Shown: one piece after another, positions 1-5,647 of the stretch
Layout: each line of letters starts with the position of its first letter
Numbering within the stretch: position 1 is the first letter of the stretch
Assembly: GCF_000296215.2 (NCBI RefSeq)
Contig: NZ_CP013949.1
Coordinates: forward strand, 2,411,501-2,475,500
Direction: 5' to 3'
DNA: 64,000 nt
Source: Bradyrhizobium sp. CCGE-LA001
GTDB lineage: Bacteria > Pseudomonadota > Alphaproteobacteria > Rhizobiales > Xanthobacteraceae
Translations under genes and position numbers: made by a program
The notes under the pieces: generated by a model
What the model saw: the letters and a program-made list of their open reading frames with translations, nothing else
Told to the model about the DNA's origin: nothing
The model's database searches: none

Positions 1-511
1 TGTCCGCCATGGTGCGCTCGGCGGCCTTGACCTGTGCGCGCAGCAGCGGCAGCTGTTCGCGCGCGAAAGCTGCAAGCGCGGCATTGTCCGGCGCCTTCAG
101 ATAACGTTCGAGCAGCTCGATGGTCGCTTCATATTCGGGAATCTGCGAGGCGTAAAAGCTTCTGACGTAGGTGGGTCCGTCCGAAGTTTCAGGCTCGACC
201 AGGCTTGCGCTGGCCGACGCCGTCTTGCTGGCGCGCGGCTCCGCACCGATCGTCTCCTGGATCTGTTTGAGCGCCTTGTCGCGCTTGGCCGCTTCTTCGG
301 CGCGCAATGCGGCAAGATTCTTGACCTCCGCATTGCCCTTCAGGTCGGTGCTTTCCAACAGGCCTTGCTGGAAGCGGCTGAAGGCGTAGAGGCCGCTGAT
401 GACGTCGGTTGCGGTCGGCGGCGTGCGATCGCCAAGCTTACGTTCGCCCGTGCTGTCGGCAAGTGCTGCGGAGCTGATGAATGCCAGGATGATCGCGACA
501 AAGATTCGCAT
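1..511 (-). CDS. DUF4142-family exported protein (3' end beyond window)
   Basis: The reading frame opens with an ATG at 511 and stays open to the left edge, giving 170 codons without a stop, so the C-terminus lies outside the window. The N-terminus, MRIFVAIILAFISSAALADS, is a clear Sec signal peptide with an ALA-D cleavage site. The mature part is helical and Ala/Glu/Lys-rich (for example ...SFYASQIPEYEATIELLERYL...). This resembles DUF4142 proteins, which are predicted ferritin-like helical bundles in the periplasm, and it is a divergent relative of the DUF4142 protein at 4773-5324. A good EcfG-type promoter lies directly upstream (519-543). Function is unknown; a stress role is inferred from the promoter and the neighbours. 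Confidence 0.72.
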   Translation of the reverse strand, partial: MRIFVAIILAFISSAALADSTGERKLGDRTPPTATDVISGLYAFSRFQQGLLESTDLKGNAEVKNLAALRAEEAAKRDKALKQIQETIGAEPRASKTASASASLVEPETSDGPTYVRSFYASQIPEYEATIELLERYLKAPDNAALAAFAREQLPLLRAQVKAAERTMAD

Positions 512-518
512 CGCTATC

Positions 519-543
519 AACGAACGATCAGACGCCAAGTTCC
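519..543 (-). promoter_or_regulatory. EcfG-type general stress promoter
   Basis: Read on the minus strand, GGAAC (543-539) is followed after exactly 16 bases by CGTT (522-519). This equals the consensus of EcfG (general stress sigma factor) promoters in alphaproteobacteria. The -10 element lies about 8 bases before the ATG at 511, so the transcript leader would be very short. This is the best match of five such motifs in the first 7.6 kb. Confidence 0.6.
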
Positions 544-604
544 CGAACGTTACGATGTCGTAAGGGCATTGCGACCACGGAGTTCCGTCCCCACGTCATT
601 CTGC

Positions 605-799
605 ATGAAACAGTCTGACATTTTCAGGGATAACGCCGACAACTGTCTTCAGCTCGCCGAGCGAGCGGAAGGGCGACCCGCTTACAAACGCTATTCACGC
701 ATGGCGGACGCCTGGACGGCGCTTGCGAAGGAACAGGATTGGCTCGACGGGGAAATCCCGCCGCTCACGGTCCATCTCCCCCAGAAGCAGGACAGGTAG
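605..799 (+). CDS. Small conserved hypothetical protein (64 aa)
   Basis: The 64-codon frame begins MKQSDIFRDNADNCLQLAER and contains KRYSRMADAWTALAKEQDWLDGE. This helical pattern is typical of a very common family of small Bradyrhizobium proteins, present in many copies per genome and with no known function. The frame stays open upstream to 365, but the family pattern begins at this ATG, and the upstream part crosses the divergent gene at 1-511. No signal peptide or membrane segment is visible. It is acidic and probably cytoplasmic. Confidence 0.7.
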   Translation: MKQSDIFRDNADNCLQLAERAEGRPAYKRYSRMADAWTALAKEQDWLDGEIPPLTVHLPQKQDR

Positions 800-908
800 G
801 CGCCTGTGCAGCCGTGTGTGAGTCCGCGCACGGAATGCAAGAGACCGGTCCAGGATCATCCGTGAACGGTCCATCGCATTGATTTTCGATTCCAGAAGGA
901 GGTTTGCA

Positions 909-1040
909 ATGGCTCAACGTCTGGCTCTTGTGTCACTGATCCTCGCTTTTGGCGTTTCAGTCGCGTTCGCGACGGTCACGACGGTACGGCAGGTGCATCT
1001 GGAAAAGGCATCGACTGCGGTCCACGCGGCCCACAGTTAG
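909..1040 (+). CDS. Very small exported or single-span membrane protein (43 aa)
   Basis: A strong ribosome binding site (AGAAGGAGG) precedes the ATG by about 6 bases. The product, MAQRLALVSLILAFGVSVAF followed by ATVTTVRQVHLEKASTAVHAAHS, is a hydrophobic helix with a short polar tail. It could be a signal-anchored micro-protein or a tiny exported peptide. It is shorter than most gene callers accept. The evidence is the ribosome binding site plus the coherent hydrophobic N-terminus; no family is recognised. Confidence 0.5.
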   Translation: MAQRLALVSLILAFGVSVAFATVTTVRQVHLEKASTAVHAAHS

Positions 1041-1058
1041 CGGCGATCTCTCTGCACC

Positions 1059-1083
1059 GGAACAATCGACGGGCCTGCGCGTA
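1059..1083 (+). promoter_or_regulatory. Possible EcfG-type promoter
   Basis: GGAAC (1059-1063) is followed after 16 bases by CGTA (1080-1083), one mismatch from the EcfG -10 element CGTT. It lies 36 bases before the ATG of the small hydrophilic protein at 1119. Alone it is weak; it gains weight from four similar motifs nearby. Confidence 0.35.
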
Positions 1084-1118
1084 ACCGCTTCGAACATCAA
1101 GAGAGGCGAGAGCAGATC

Positions 1119-1322
1119 ATGGCCCATTCCGACCACGGTATCGTCAAGGACAAGCGGGGGGAGGAGCAGCCGCGCGACAAGCAGCGTGCGCAATCTGTGC
1201 ACAAGAGCGATCCCAAGGGCTCGCCCACGCGGGAGGCGACGCGCGATCCCAAGCTGAACGACGAGAGCAAGACGCCGGGCTCCGGTGCGATGCCTGACGG
1301 ATCAAGCGACGCTACGGGGTAG
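1119..1322 (+). CDS. Small hydrophilic, probably disordered protein (67 aa)
   Basis: The product, beginning MAHSDHGIVKDKRGEEQPRD, is almost wholly charged and polar residues plus Gly, Pro and Ser, with no hydrophobic core, signal peptide or membrane segment. Such short disordered proteins are common in alphaproteobacterial stress regulons (KGG-like or hydrophilin-like). A purine-rich ribosome binding region (GAGAGGCGAGAG) precedes the ATG. The possible EcfG-type promoter at 1059 would drive it. No family can be named with confidence. Confidence 0.55.
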   Translation: MAHSDHGIVKDKRGEEQPRDKQRAQSVHKSDPKGSPTREATRDPKLNDESKTPGSGAMPDGSSDATG

Positions 1323-1465
1323 CCGTCACAAGGAACGAATCCCCGCGCGAAGAGTCGACGGATTGCTTCCGGTTGTCATGCCCCCGGTGCGCCGGAAGCA
1401 ATCTCCAAGGACGGCCTCGGCACCCCTGTGCCGGGGCCGTTTGCTTGGGCGAACGGCTCTGCGGA

Positions 1466-1714
1466 TTATTTCTCGGCCTCGCCCTCTGGATCTCCCTGGA
1501 TGTGTCCGTCGGGTCCGCGGCCGAATACGCCAAAACTGCTGGACTTCACGCCGGCTGCCGCATCGACGCCCGCCGCGGCCAAGCCGAACTTGAGCAGTTC
1601 GCGAACCGCGGCAGCTCGCGTCGGCATGCGATGCTTGAATCGGAAATCATCGATGGCGGCCAGCTCTTCCGGCGAGAGCATGACCTGAAGACGCTCGGCG
1701 CGAAGGTCGTTCAT
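1466..1714 (-). CDS. Ribbon-helix-helix (CopG-like) DNA-binding protein
   Basis: The 82-residue product starts MNDLRAERLQVMLSPEELAA and continues IDDFRFKHRMPTRAAAVREL. This is a ribbon-helix-helix layout: a short beta strand (ERLQVML), helix A (SPEELAAIDDFRFKH) and helix B (TRAAAVRELLKFGL). The last 30 residues are low-complexity and Gly/Glu-rich. RHH proteins bind DNA as dimers and usually repress their own gene. A perfect 17-bp palindrome (1739-1755) lies 24 bases upstream of the start codon. No toxin gene is adjacent, so it is more likely an orphan regulator than an antitoxin. Confidence 0.75.
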   Translation of the reverse strand: MNDLRAERLQVMLSPEELAAIDDFRFKHRMPTRAAAVRELLKFGLAAAGVDAAAGVKSSSFGVFGRGPDGHIQGDPEGEAEK

Positions 1715-1738
1715 GGTCGATCACGCAAATTGAGCAAG

Positions 1739-1755
1739 TTGAGTAGCTTACTCAA
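1739..1755. promoter_or_regulatory. Palindromic candidate operator for the RHH protein
   Basis: TTGAGTA-GCT-TACTCAA is a perfect inverted repeat with 7-bp arms and a 3-bp spacer. It sits just upstream of the RHH start codon (1714, minus strand). Related half-sites occur on both sides: TTGAGCA just before it and TGAGTA at 1802. This is the arrangement expected for an autorepressed RHH gene. Confidence 0.55.
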
Positions 1756-1887
1756 CCGCCGACCCCCAAGTAAGTTCCACAAGTGGCGGAAGAATCCCTA
1801 AGTGAGTAGGAAAGGACAGCAAAATCAATGCGTTAATATTGAAACGACTCGCACGCTGGTGCATTTCCCTGGAAAGGGAGAAAGGCC

Positions 1888-2046
1888 ATGACGGACGAGG
1901 TCAGGTTACCCCGCAAACTTTCCGAAGAAGCGGAAACCCAGAAGCCGGTACGTCCGAGCCTTCAGAAGGTCATTGAGGACATCGAGCGTTGGGCGAACAG
2001 CCCGGGCCTGCAGCCACCGAGGACGGACGATGCGAAGACGCTCTGA
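1888..2046 (+). CDS. Small conserved hypothetical protein (52 aa)
   Basis: The 52-residue product starts MTDEVRLPRKLSEEAETQKP and ends IERWANSPGLQPPRTDDAKTL. The WANSPGLQPP segment is also familiar at the C-terminus of other short Bradyrhizobium proteins. The ribosome binding site is AGGGAGAAAGG, 4 to 7 bases before the ATG. It overlaps the next gene by 17 bases in a different frame, so the two are probably translated from one message. Function unknown. Confidence 0.55.
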   Translation: MTDEVRLPRKLSEEAETQKPVRPSLQKVIEDIERWANSPGLQPPRTDDAKTL

Positions 2047-2224
2047 GCCACACACATTCGAGCAACGCCTCGACGCCCAGAGGCAGCGGCTCCAGCATGA
2101 GATCGCGAGACTGCCGGACGGGCAGCAGCGCGAGTCCGTCGTTGCGCGCCTCGAACAGCTCCAGACTGCCGCCGAGATGTACGGCTTCCTGATGCTGCGG
2201 CAGGAAATTTCAGCTCCGCGCTGA
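2030..2224 (+). CDS. Small conserved hypothetical protein (64 aa)
   Basis: The product begins MRRRSEPHTFEQRLDAQRQR and has a Leu/Arg/Glu-rich helical middle (ARLPDGQQRESVVARLEQLQ) ending in MYGFLMLRQEISAPR. It belongs to a familiar group of short Bradyrhizobium proteins opening with an RRSEPPTFEQRL-like motif, function unknown. The start at 2030 is chosen because the family motif begins there, although the frame is open from 1973. It overlaps the upstream small gene by 17 bases and meets the minus-strand gene at 2210 tail to tail with a 15-base overlap. Confidence 0.6.
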   Translation: MRRRSEPHTFEQRLDAQRQRLQHEIARLPDGQQRESVVARLEQLQTAAEMYGFLMLRQEISAPR

Positions 2225-2680
2225 TCGTGCCCCATGTTGGGCCGGCGCGTGGCCTGAGGTAGTGCGAAGCTTCCGCCGCATCCACCATGACGACACGGAC
2301 ACCAGGGCCCAGGCCAGGATGGCGGCGGCGAAGGCTCCGATGATGCTCGTCGATACCAGGATATAGAACGTCGCCGCGAACGCTGCGAGGCCCATGCTTC
2401 CGAGGCCGGCGCCCGCTGCGTCCAATGCCGCGGCCTGTTGTCCGCGTCTTCGCCCGCTGAGGCCGGCTTTCTCCTTGGCGCGGCGCTCATGGCTTTCGAT
2501 CAGCGTCGCGCTGGCGCAGAAGATCGCGGGAAGGGCGAGAAAGAGGCCTCCGATCGCGATGCCGAAATGGCTGCCGATGAGTCCTGTCGCGACAGTCGCG
2601 AGGCCGCCGAGAACGAAACGCACCGCGTATTCGTACCAATGCGTCTGCTTGAGCGCGGATGTCGACAGCTTGATCAGCAT
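2210..2680 (-). CDS. Inner-membrane protein, DUF3147-like (156 aa)
   Basis: The protein starts MLIKLSTSALKQTHWYEYAV. Hydrophobic stretches follow at about residues 20-65 (VRFVLGGLATVATGLIGSHF, IAIGGLFLALPAIF) and about 100-140, giving roughly four membrane segments. The RFVLGG...GLFLALPAIF pattern matches the neighbouring DUF3147-type protein at 2680-3027, with extra length between the helix pairs. The ATG shares its A with the TGA stop of that gene (TGATG), so translation is coupled. The two probably form a paired membrane complex; the function of the family is unknown. A longer frame upstream (from 2731) runs into the preceding gene and is not used. Confidence 0.72.
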   Translation of the reverse strand: MLIKLSTSALKQTHWYEYAVRFVLGGLATVATGLIGSHFGIAIGGLFLALPAIFCASATLIESHERRAKEKAGLSGRRRGQQAAALDAAGAGLGSMGLAAFAATFYILVSTSIIGAFAAAILAWALVSVSSWWMRRKLRTTSGHAPAQHGARSARS

Positions 2681-3027
2681 CAGGCGGTCCCTCCGAAACC
2701 GGCGAGCAGGCTGAAGGCGACGGCAAGCCAAACGACAAATGCAAGGATGGTCGCCGGCAGCGCTCCGAGACGAAATCTCATCAGAAGATGGCAGACGACG
2801 ACGCTGTAGCAGCCGAGGGCGACCGCGCCATAGATCATGGTCCAGCTCTCGGCCGCGGCATAGTGCGGGCCGTGCTGAACGACCGCAATGCCAAGTGTGG
2901 CGAGAGCGACCGAGGGCGCGGCGCCGAGCAGCCCGCCAAAGCTCTTGGGCTTCAGCATGTCCCCGACGATCGCGAACATGGAGACGATCAGGCCACCGGC
3001 AACGAAACGCACGAGATACTCCGTCAT
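2680..3027 (-). CDS. Inner-membrane protein, DUF3147-like (115 aa)
   Basis: The start is MTEYLVRFVAGGLIVSMFAI and the protein has four hydrophobic segments over 115 residues. The RFVAGG...GGLLGAAPSVAL signature matches DUF3147-type proteins, small integral membrane proteins of unknown function. The start is set by an ATGA overlap with the stop of the PAP2 gene upstream; the stop overlaps the start of the second DUF3147-like gene. The long open frame continuing upstream to 4224 is a GC-rich shadow of the PAP2 and SDR genes. Confidence 0.75.
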   Translation of the reverse strand: MTEYLVRFVAGGLIVSMFAIVGDMLKPKSFGGLLGAAPSVALATLGIAVVQHGPHYAAAESWTMIYGAVALGCYSVVVCHLLMRFRLGALPATILAFVVWLAVAFSLLAGFGGTA

Positions 3028-3593
3028 GGCCGTGCCCGCTGCCGCGACCCTGCTAGCGTGAACGGCCTGAAGGCTCGCTCGACGATCACGCCGAGAGTGA
3101 AGCCTGCCACCACATCGCTGGCCCAATGCGCGAGCAGCGCCACGCGCGTCAAGCACAATGTCACGGCCGTGGCGCGGACCAGGCGGCGCGGAGCCGGCGG
3201 CAACAGGCCGGCGGCCGAGGCGAGAGCGCCCATGTGCACGGCGTGACCTGAAGGGAAGGCATCGTGAGGTTGCCCCGAATAGGGAACGCTGCGCCGGTGT
3301 CCGCTCGCCGTCAGCCGGTCCGGCCTCGTCTGGTCGAACAGGGACTTCAGGATATGCGGCAGCACGGCTGTGGCCACCGATACGATCAGGACATGATCGG
3401 CGATCCGACGCTTCTCCGGCTTGCGCATTCGGGTGTAGAGCCATCCCACCGTTGCCAGCGCGACGAGCACATGCTCGTCGGCGCCCCAAGTCATTGCCTG
3501 GGCGGCCTGCTCGAGCCCCGAGTTGGTGTTGTGTGCGATCTCGTCTGCGATCGCCGTGTCCATCCGCGTGGGTTTGACGGTTACGAGAGCCAT
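3024..3593 (-). CDS. PAP2-family membrane phosphatase
   Basis: This 189-residue protein carries the three PAP2 signature motifs in order: KSLFDQTRPDR (K-x6-RP), PSGHAVHMG (PSGH) and TRVALLAHWASDVVAG (SR-x5-H-x3-D form). Catalysis in the family uses the two histidines and the aspartate. Substrates are typically undecaprenyl pyrophosphate or phosphatidate-type lipids at the periplasmic face. It is the first gene of a three-gene operon: its stop overlaps the next start by 4 bases (ATGA). An envelope or stress-linked lipid phosphatase is the safest reading; the substrate cannot be told from sequence. Confidence 0.8.
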   Translation of the reverse strand: MALVTVKPTRMDTAIADEIAHNTNSGLEQAAQAMTWGADEHVLVALATVGWLYTRMRKPEKRRIADHVLIVSVATAVLPHILKSLFDQTRPDRLTASGHRRSVPYSGQPHDAFPSGHAVHMGALASAAGLLPPAPRRLVRATAVTLCLTRVALLAHWASDVVAGFTLGVIVERAFRPFTLAGSRQRARP

Positions 3594-3680
3594 CGGTCAG
3601 CCGGCGACATTTCCTCCATGACAGTTTTGTAAAGGCTGGGAGACAAAGATGGTTCCTGAGTTCCGACGCCGTGGCCTTCG

Positions 3681-4682
3681 CTAAGGCTGTCCGGATCCGC
3701 CGGCCGAGCCATACACTTGCCCTGTCGCATAGCTGGCGTCGGCCGCCGCAAGCTGCACGTAGATCGAAGCCAGCTCCACGGGCTGGCCGGGACGGCCGAG
3801 CGGTGTCATGCCACCGAATTTTTCCAGCTTCTCCATGGTCGCTCCGCCGGAGACCTGGAGCGGAGTCCAGACTGGCCCGGGCGCAACCCCGTTGACGCGG
3901 ATACCCTTGGGGCCGAGCTGTTTCGCGAGCGACTTCACGTAGTTCATCGTCGCCGCCTTGGTCTGCGCATAGTCGTAGAGCTCTGGGGAGGGGTCGTAAG
4001 CCTGCACAGAGGTCGTGCCGATGATGCAGGAGCCGGGTTTGAGATGCGGCAGCGCCGCCTTGATGATCCAGAACGGCGCGTAGATGTTCGTCTTCATAGT
4101 TGCATCGAAGTCCTCCGACGAGACATCGAGGAGAGAGTCGCGCGTCTGCTGCCGCGCTGCGTTGTTGACGACGATGTCGAGGCCGCCGAGGGCTTGCACG
4201 GCTTGCTCGACCAGCCGCTTGCAAAAGGCTTCGTCCTTGAGGTCTCCGGGAATCGCAACTCCGGTGCGGCCTTCCTTCTTGATCAGCGCGATCACCTCCT
4301 GCGCATCCGGCTCTTCCGCGGGCAGATAGTTGATGGCGACGTCGGCGCCTTCGCGCGCATACGCGATTGCGGCAGCGCGGCCCATGCCGGAATCACCGCC
4401 GGTGATCAGGGCCTTGCGGCCGGCGAGCCGGCCAGAGCCCTTGTAGCTGGTCTCGCCATGATCCGGTCGCGGCTCCATCTTGCTGGCAAGTCCCGGCCAG
4501 GGCTGCGACTGTTTCTTGAACGGCGGCTTCGGATAACGGCTGACGGGATCGATCAACGCCTGCTCGGCCATGGACGTATCTCCTTTCGCTGTGGATGGCA
4601 GTGAAGCCGCCGCGAGCGTTGCGCTCGCGGCGTGGACGACGTGCCGGCGGGACAGTGAGGTGTTGCTGGGATTTGACATCAT
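3681..4682 (-). CDS. SDR-family oxidoreductase (YghA-like) with Tat-like leader
   Basis: A classical short-chain dehydrogenase of the YghA-like subgroup. It has the NAD(P) loop TGGDSGMGRA, the NNAA motif (VVNNAARQQ), a catalytic Ser (TTSVQ) and YDYAQTKAA (Y-x3-K), with C-terminal APGPVWTPLQ. The subgroup's usual N-terminus (PVSRYPKPPFKKQSQPWPG) is present. Two in-frame starts are both supported: 4682/4679, giving SRRHVVHAASATLAAASLPS (a Tat-like leader), with GGAGAGC upstream; and 4571 (MAEQALIDP), preceded by AAAGGAG at good spacing and giving the normal 296-residue cytosolic form. Substrate unknown. Confidence 0.82.
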   Translation of the reverse strand: MMSNPSNTSLSRRHVVHAASATLAAASLPSTAKGDTSMAEQALIDPVSRYPKPPFKKQSQPWPGLASKMEPRPDHGETSYKGSGRLAGRKALITGGDSGMGRAAAIAYAREGADVAINYLPAEEPDAQEVIALIKKEGRTGVAIPGDLKDEAFCKRLVEQAVQALGGLDIVVNNAARQQTRDSLLDVSSEDFDATMKTNIYAPFWIIKAALPHLKPGSCIIGTTSVQAYDPSPELYDYAQTKAATMNYVKSLAKQLGPKGIRVNGVAPGPVWTPLQVSGGATMEKLEKFGGMTPLGRPGQPVELASIYVQLAAADASYATGQVYGSAGGSGQP

Positions 4683-4735
4683 GCTCTCCGCGATGGTCGA
4701 AGCTCAATGCGCGGAGACGGTTGTCGTTGCTAAAC

Positions 4736-4762
4736 GAAGGACGCCGGCGCGCCGGCGTCCCT
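4736..4762 (-). terminator. Hairpin after the DUF4142 gene
   Basis: GGACGCCGGCG-CGCCGGCGTCC (4739-4760) is a perfect 22-bp palindrome. It begins 13 bases past the stop codon of the minus-strand gene ending at 4773 and is followed on that strand by TTCGTTT. It is a plausible factor-independent terminator, although the T-run is short. Confidence 0.5.
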
Positions 4763-4772
4763 CGGCAATGCG

Positions 4773-5324
4773 TTACTTGGTCTGACCGACGTTCGGCGCC
4801 TTGCCGAGCTCCTTGGCCATCTCGAGGTGGTGCTTCAGGGCCGGCACCGTCTTGCCGGCCCAATCCTTCAGCGCGGCGTTGTCGCCGCCCTTGGCGTAGC
4901 GCTCGAACAGCGAGACGGCGTCCTCATGGGCGCTGACCTGGTAGGAATTGTAATCCGAGCTGAAGTCCTTGCCTGTCGCATTCTTGAGCTTGTCGAGCTT
5001 GCTCTGATGCGAGCTGTCGAGCGCGGTCGGGAGGGTCGCCTTGACCTTGCCGTCATTCACCAGCCCCTTGAGCTCGGTGCTGGTTTTGGTGTGATCGGTC
5101 ACCATCTGCTGCGCGAAGCTCTTCTCCTGCGCATTTCCCTTCTGCTCGGCGAGCTTGCTCGATTCGATCTCGAACATGTCGCTAATGGCGACCTGCTTGA
5201 CGAAATCCTCCGTGGAGGGCGAGACACCGAGCGCCGAATTGACGCCGGTCTTTTCGCCCAGGGATTGCGCCAATGCCGGGCCTGCGAGAAGCAAACAAGC
5301 AATGGCGATGATGGTACGTTTCAT
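4773..5324 (-). CDS. DUF4142 domain-containing periplasmic protein
   Basis: The 183-residue protein has a Sec signal peptide (MKRTIIAIACLLLAGPALAQ). The DUF4142 helical domain follows: FVKQVAISDMFEIESSKLA, FAQQMVTDHTKTSTELKGLV and YAKGGDNAALKDWAGKTVPALKHH (cut here at helix boundaries). The DH in MVTDHTK and the HH near the C-terminus are family-typical. DUF4142 is a predicted ferritin-like bundle without a proven activity, and its members are often induced by general stress. An EcfG-like promoter lies at 5381-5405, and a hairpin follows the gene. Confidence 0.85.
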   Translation of the reverse strand: MKRTIIAIACLLLAGPALAQSLGEKTGVNSALGVSPSTEDFVKQVAISDMFEIESSKLAEQKGNAQEKSFAQQMVTDHTKTSTELKGLVNDGKVKATLPTALDSSHQSKLDKLKNATGKDFSSDYNSYQVSAHEDAVSLFERYAKGGDNAALKDWAGKTVPALKHHLEMAKELGKAPNVGQTK

Positions 5325-5380
5325 GGTCCGGTCCCTTCACTTGATCGCGCGGCCATCCGCCGCGCCATATTGCGCCGATC

Positions 5381-5405
5381 AACACCCTGCAAAGGCCGAG
5401 GTTCC
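5381..5405 (-). promoter_or_regulatory. EcfG-like promoter upstream of DUF4142 gene
   Basis: On the minus strand GGAAC (5405-5401) is followed after 16 bases by TGTT (5384-5381), three of four bases matching the EcfG -10 element CGTT. It lies 57 bases before the ATG at 5324, in the gap after the stop of the small gene at 5412. Confidence 0.45.
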
Positions 5406-5411
5406 TAACGG

Positions 5412-5639
5412 CTAATCCGTGGGATTGCGTCCCGTTCGCGGATTGATGGGATCGGTCGGCTTGCGTCGAAGCCGCTCGGGCAGGAACGGCTCGGCCGGCA
5501 CGGCGGTGGCGTCGGCGCGCACGTCGGCATGGCGCTGCGCCCGCTCATGCGGCGTGCGGTTGTCGTTAATCTGACGCTTGACGTCGAGCCCTCCGACCGG
5601 ATCGTTGACGCCGTGCTGGATATCGCGGAAGTCGCTCAT
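5412..5639 (-). CDS. Small hydrophilic hypothetical protein (75 aa)
   Basis: The product begins MSDFRDIQHGVNDPVGGLDV and is rich in Arg, Asp and Pro, ending DPINPRTGRNPTD. No hydrophobic segment or cysteine pair is present, and it is probably largely disordered. The ATG lies only 8 bases after the stop of the ThDP enzyme gene, so the two are co-transcribed and probably share the EcfG-like promoter at 7476-7500. Family and function are not recognised. Confidence 0.6.
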   Translation of the reverse strand: MSDFRDIQHGVNDPVGGLDVKRQINDNRTPHERAQRHADVRADATAVPAEPFLPERLRRKPTDPINPRTGRNPTD

Positions 5640-5647
5640 GGGTCACC

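Noticed and set aside
1466..1755. RHH gene as antitoxin of a toxin-antitoxin pair
   Set aside because: No RelE/ParE- or HipA-like partner frame is adjacent on either side.
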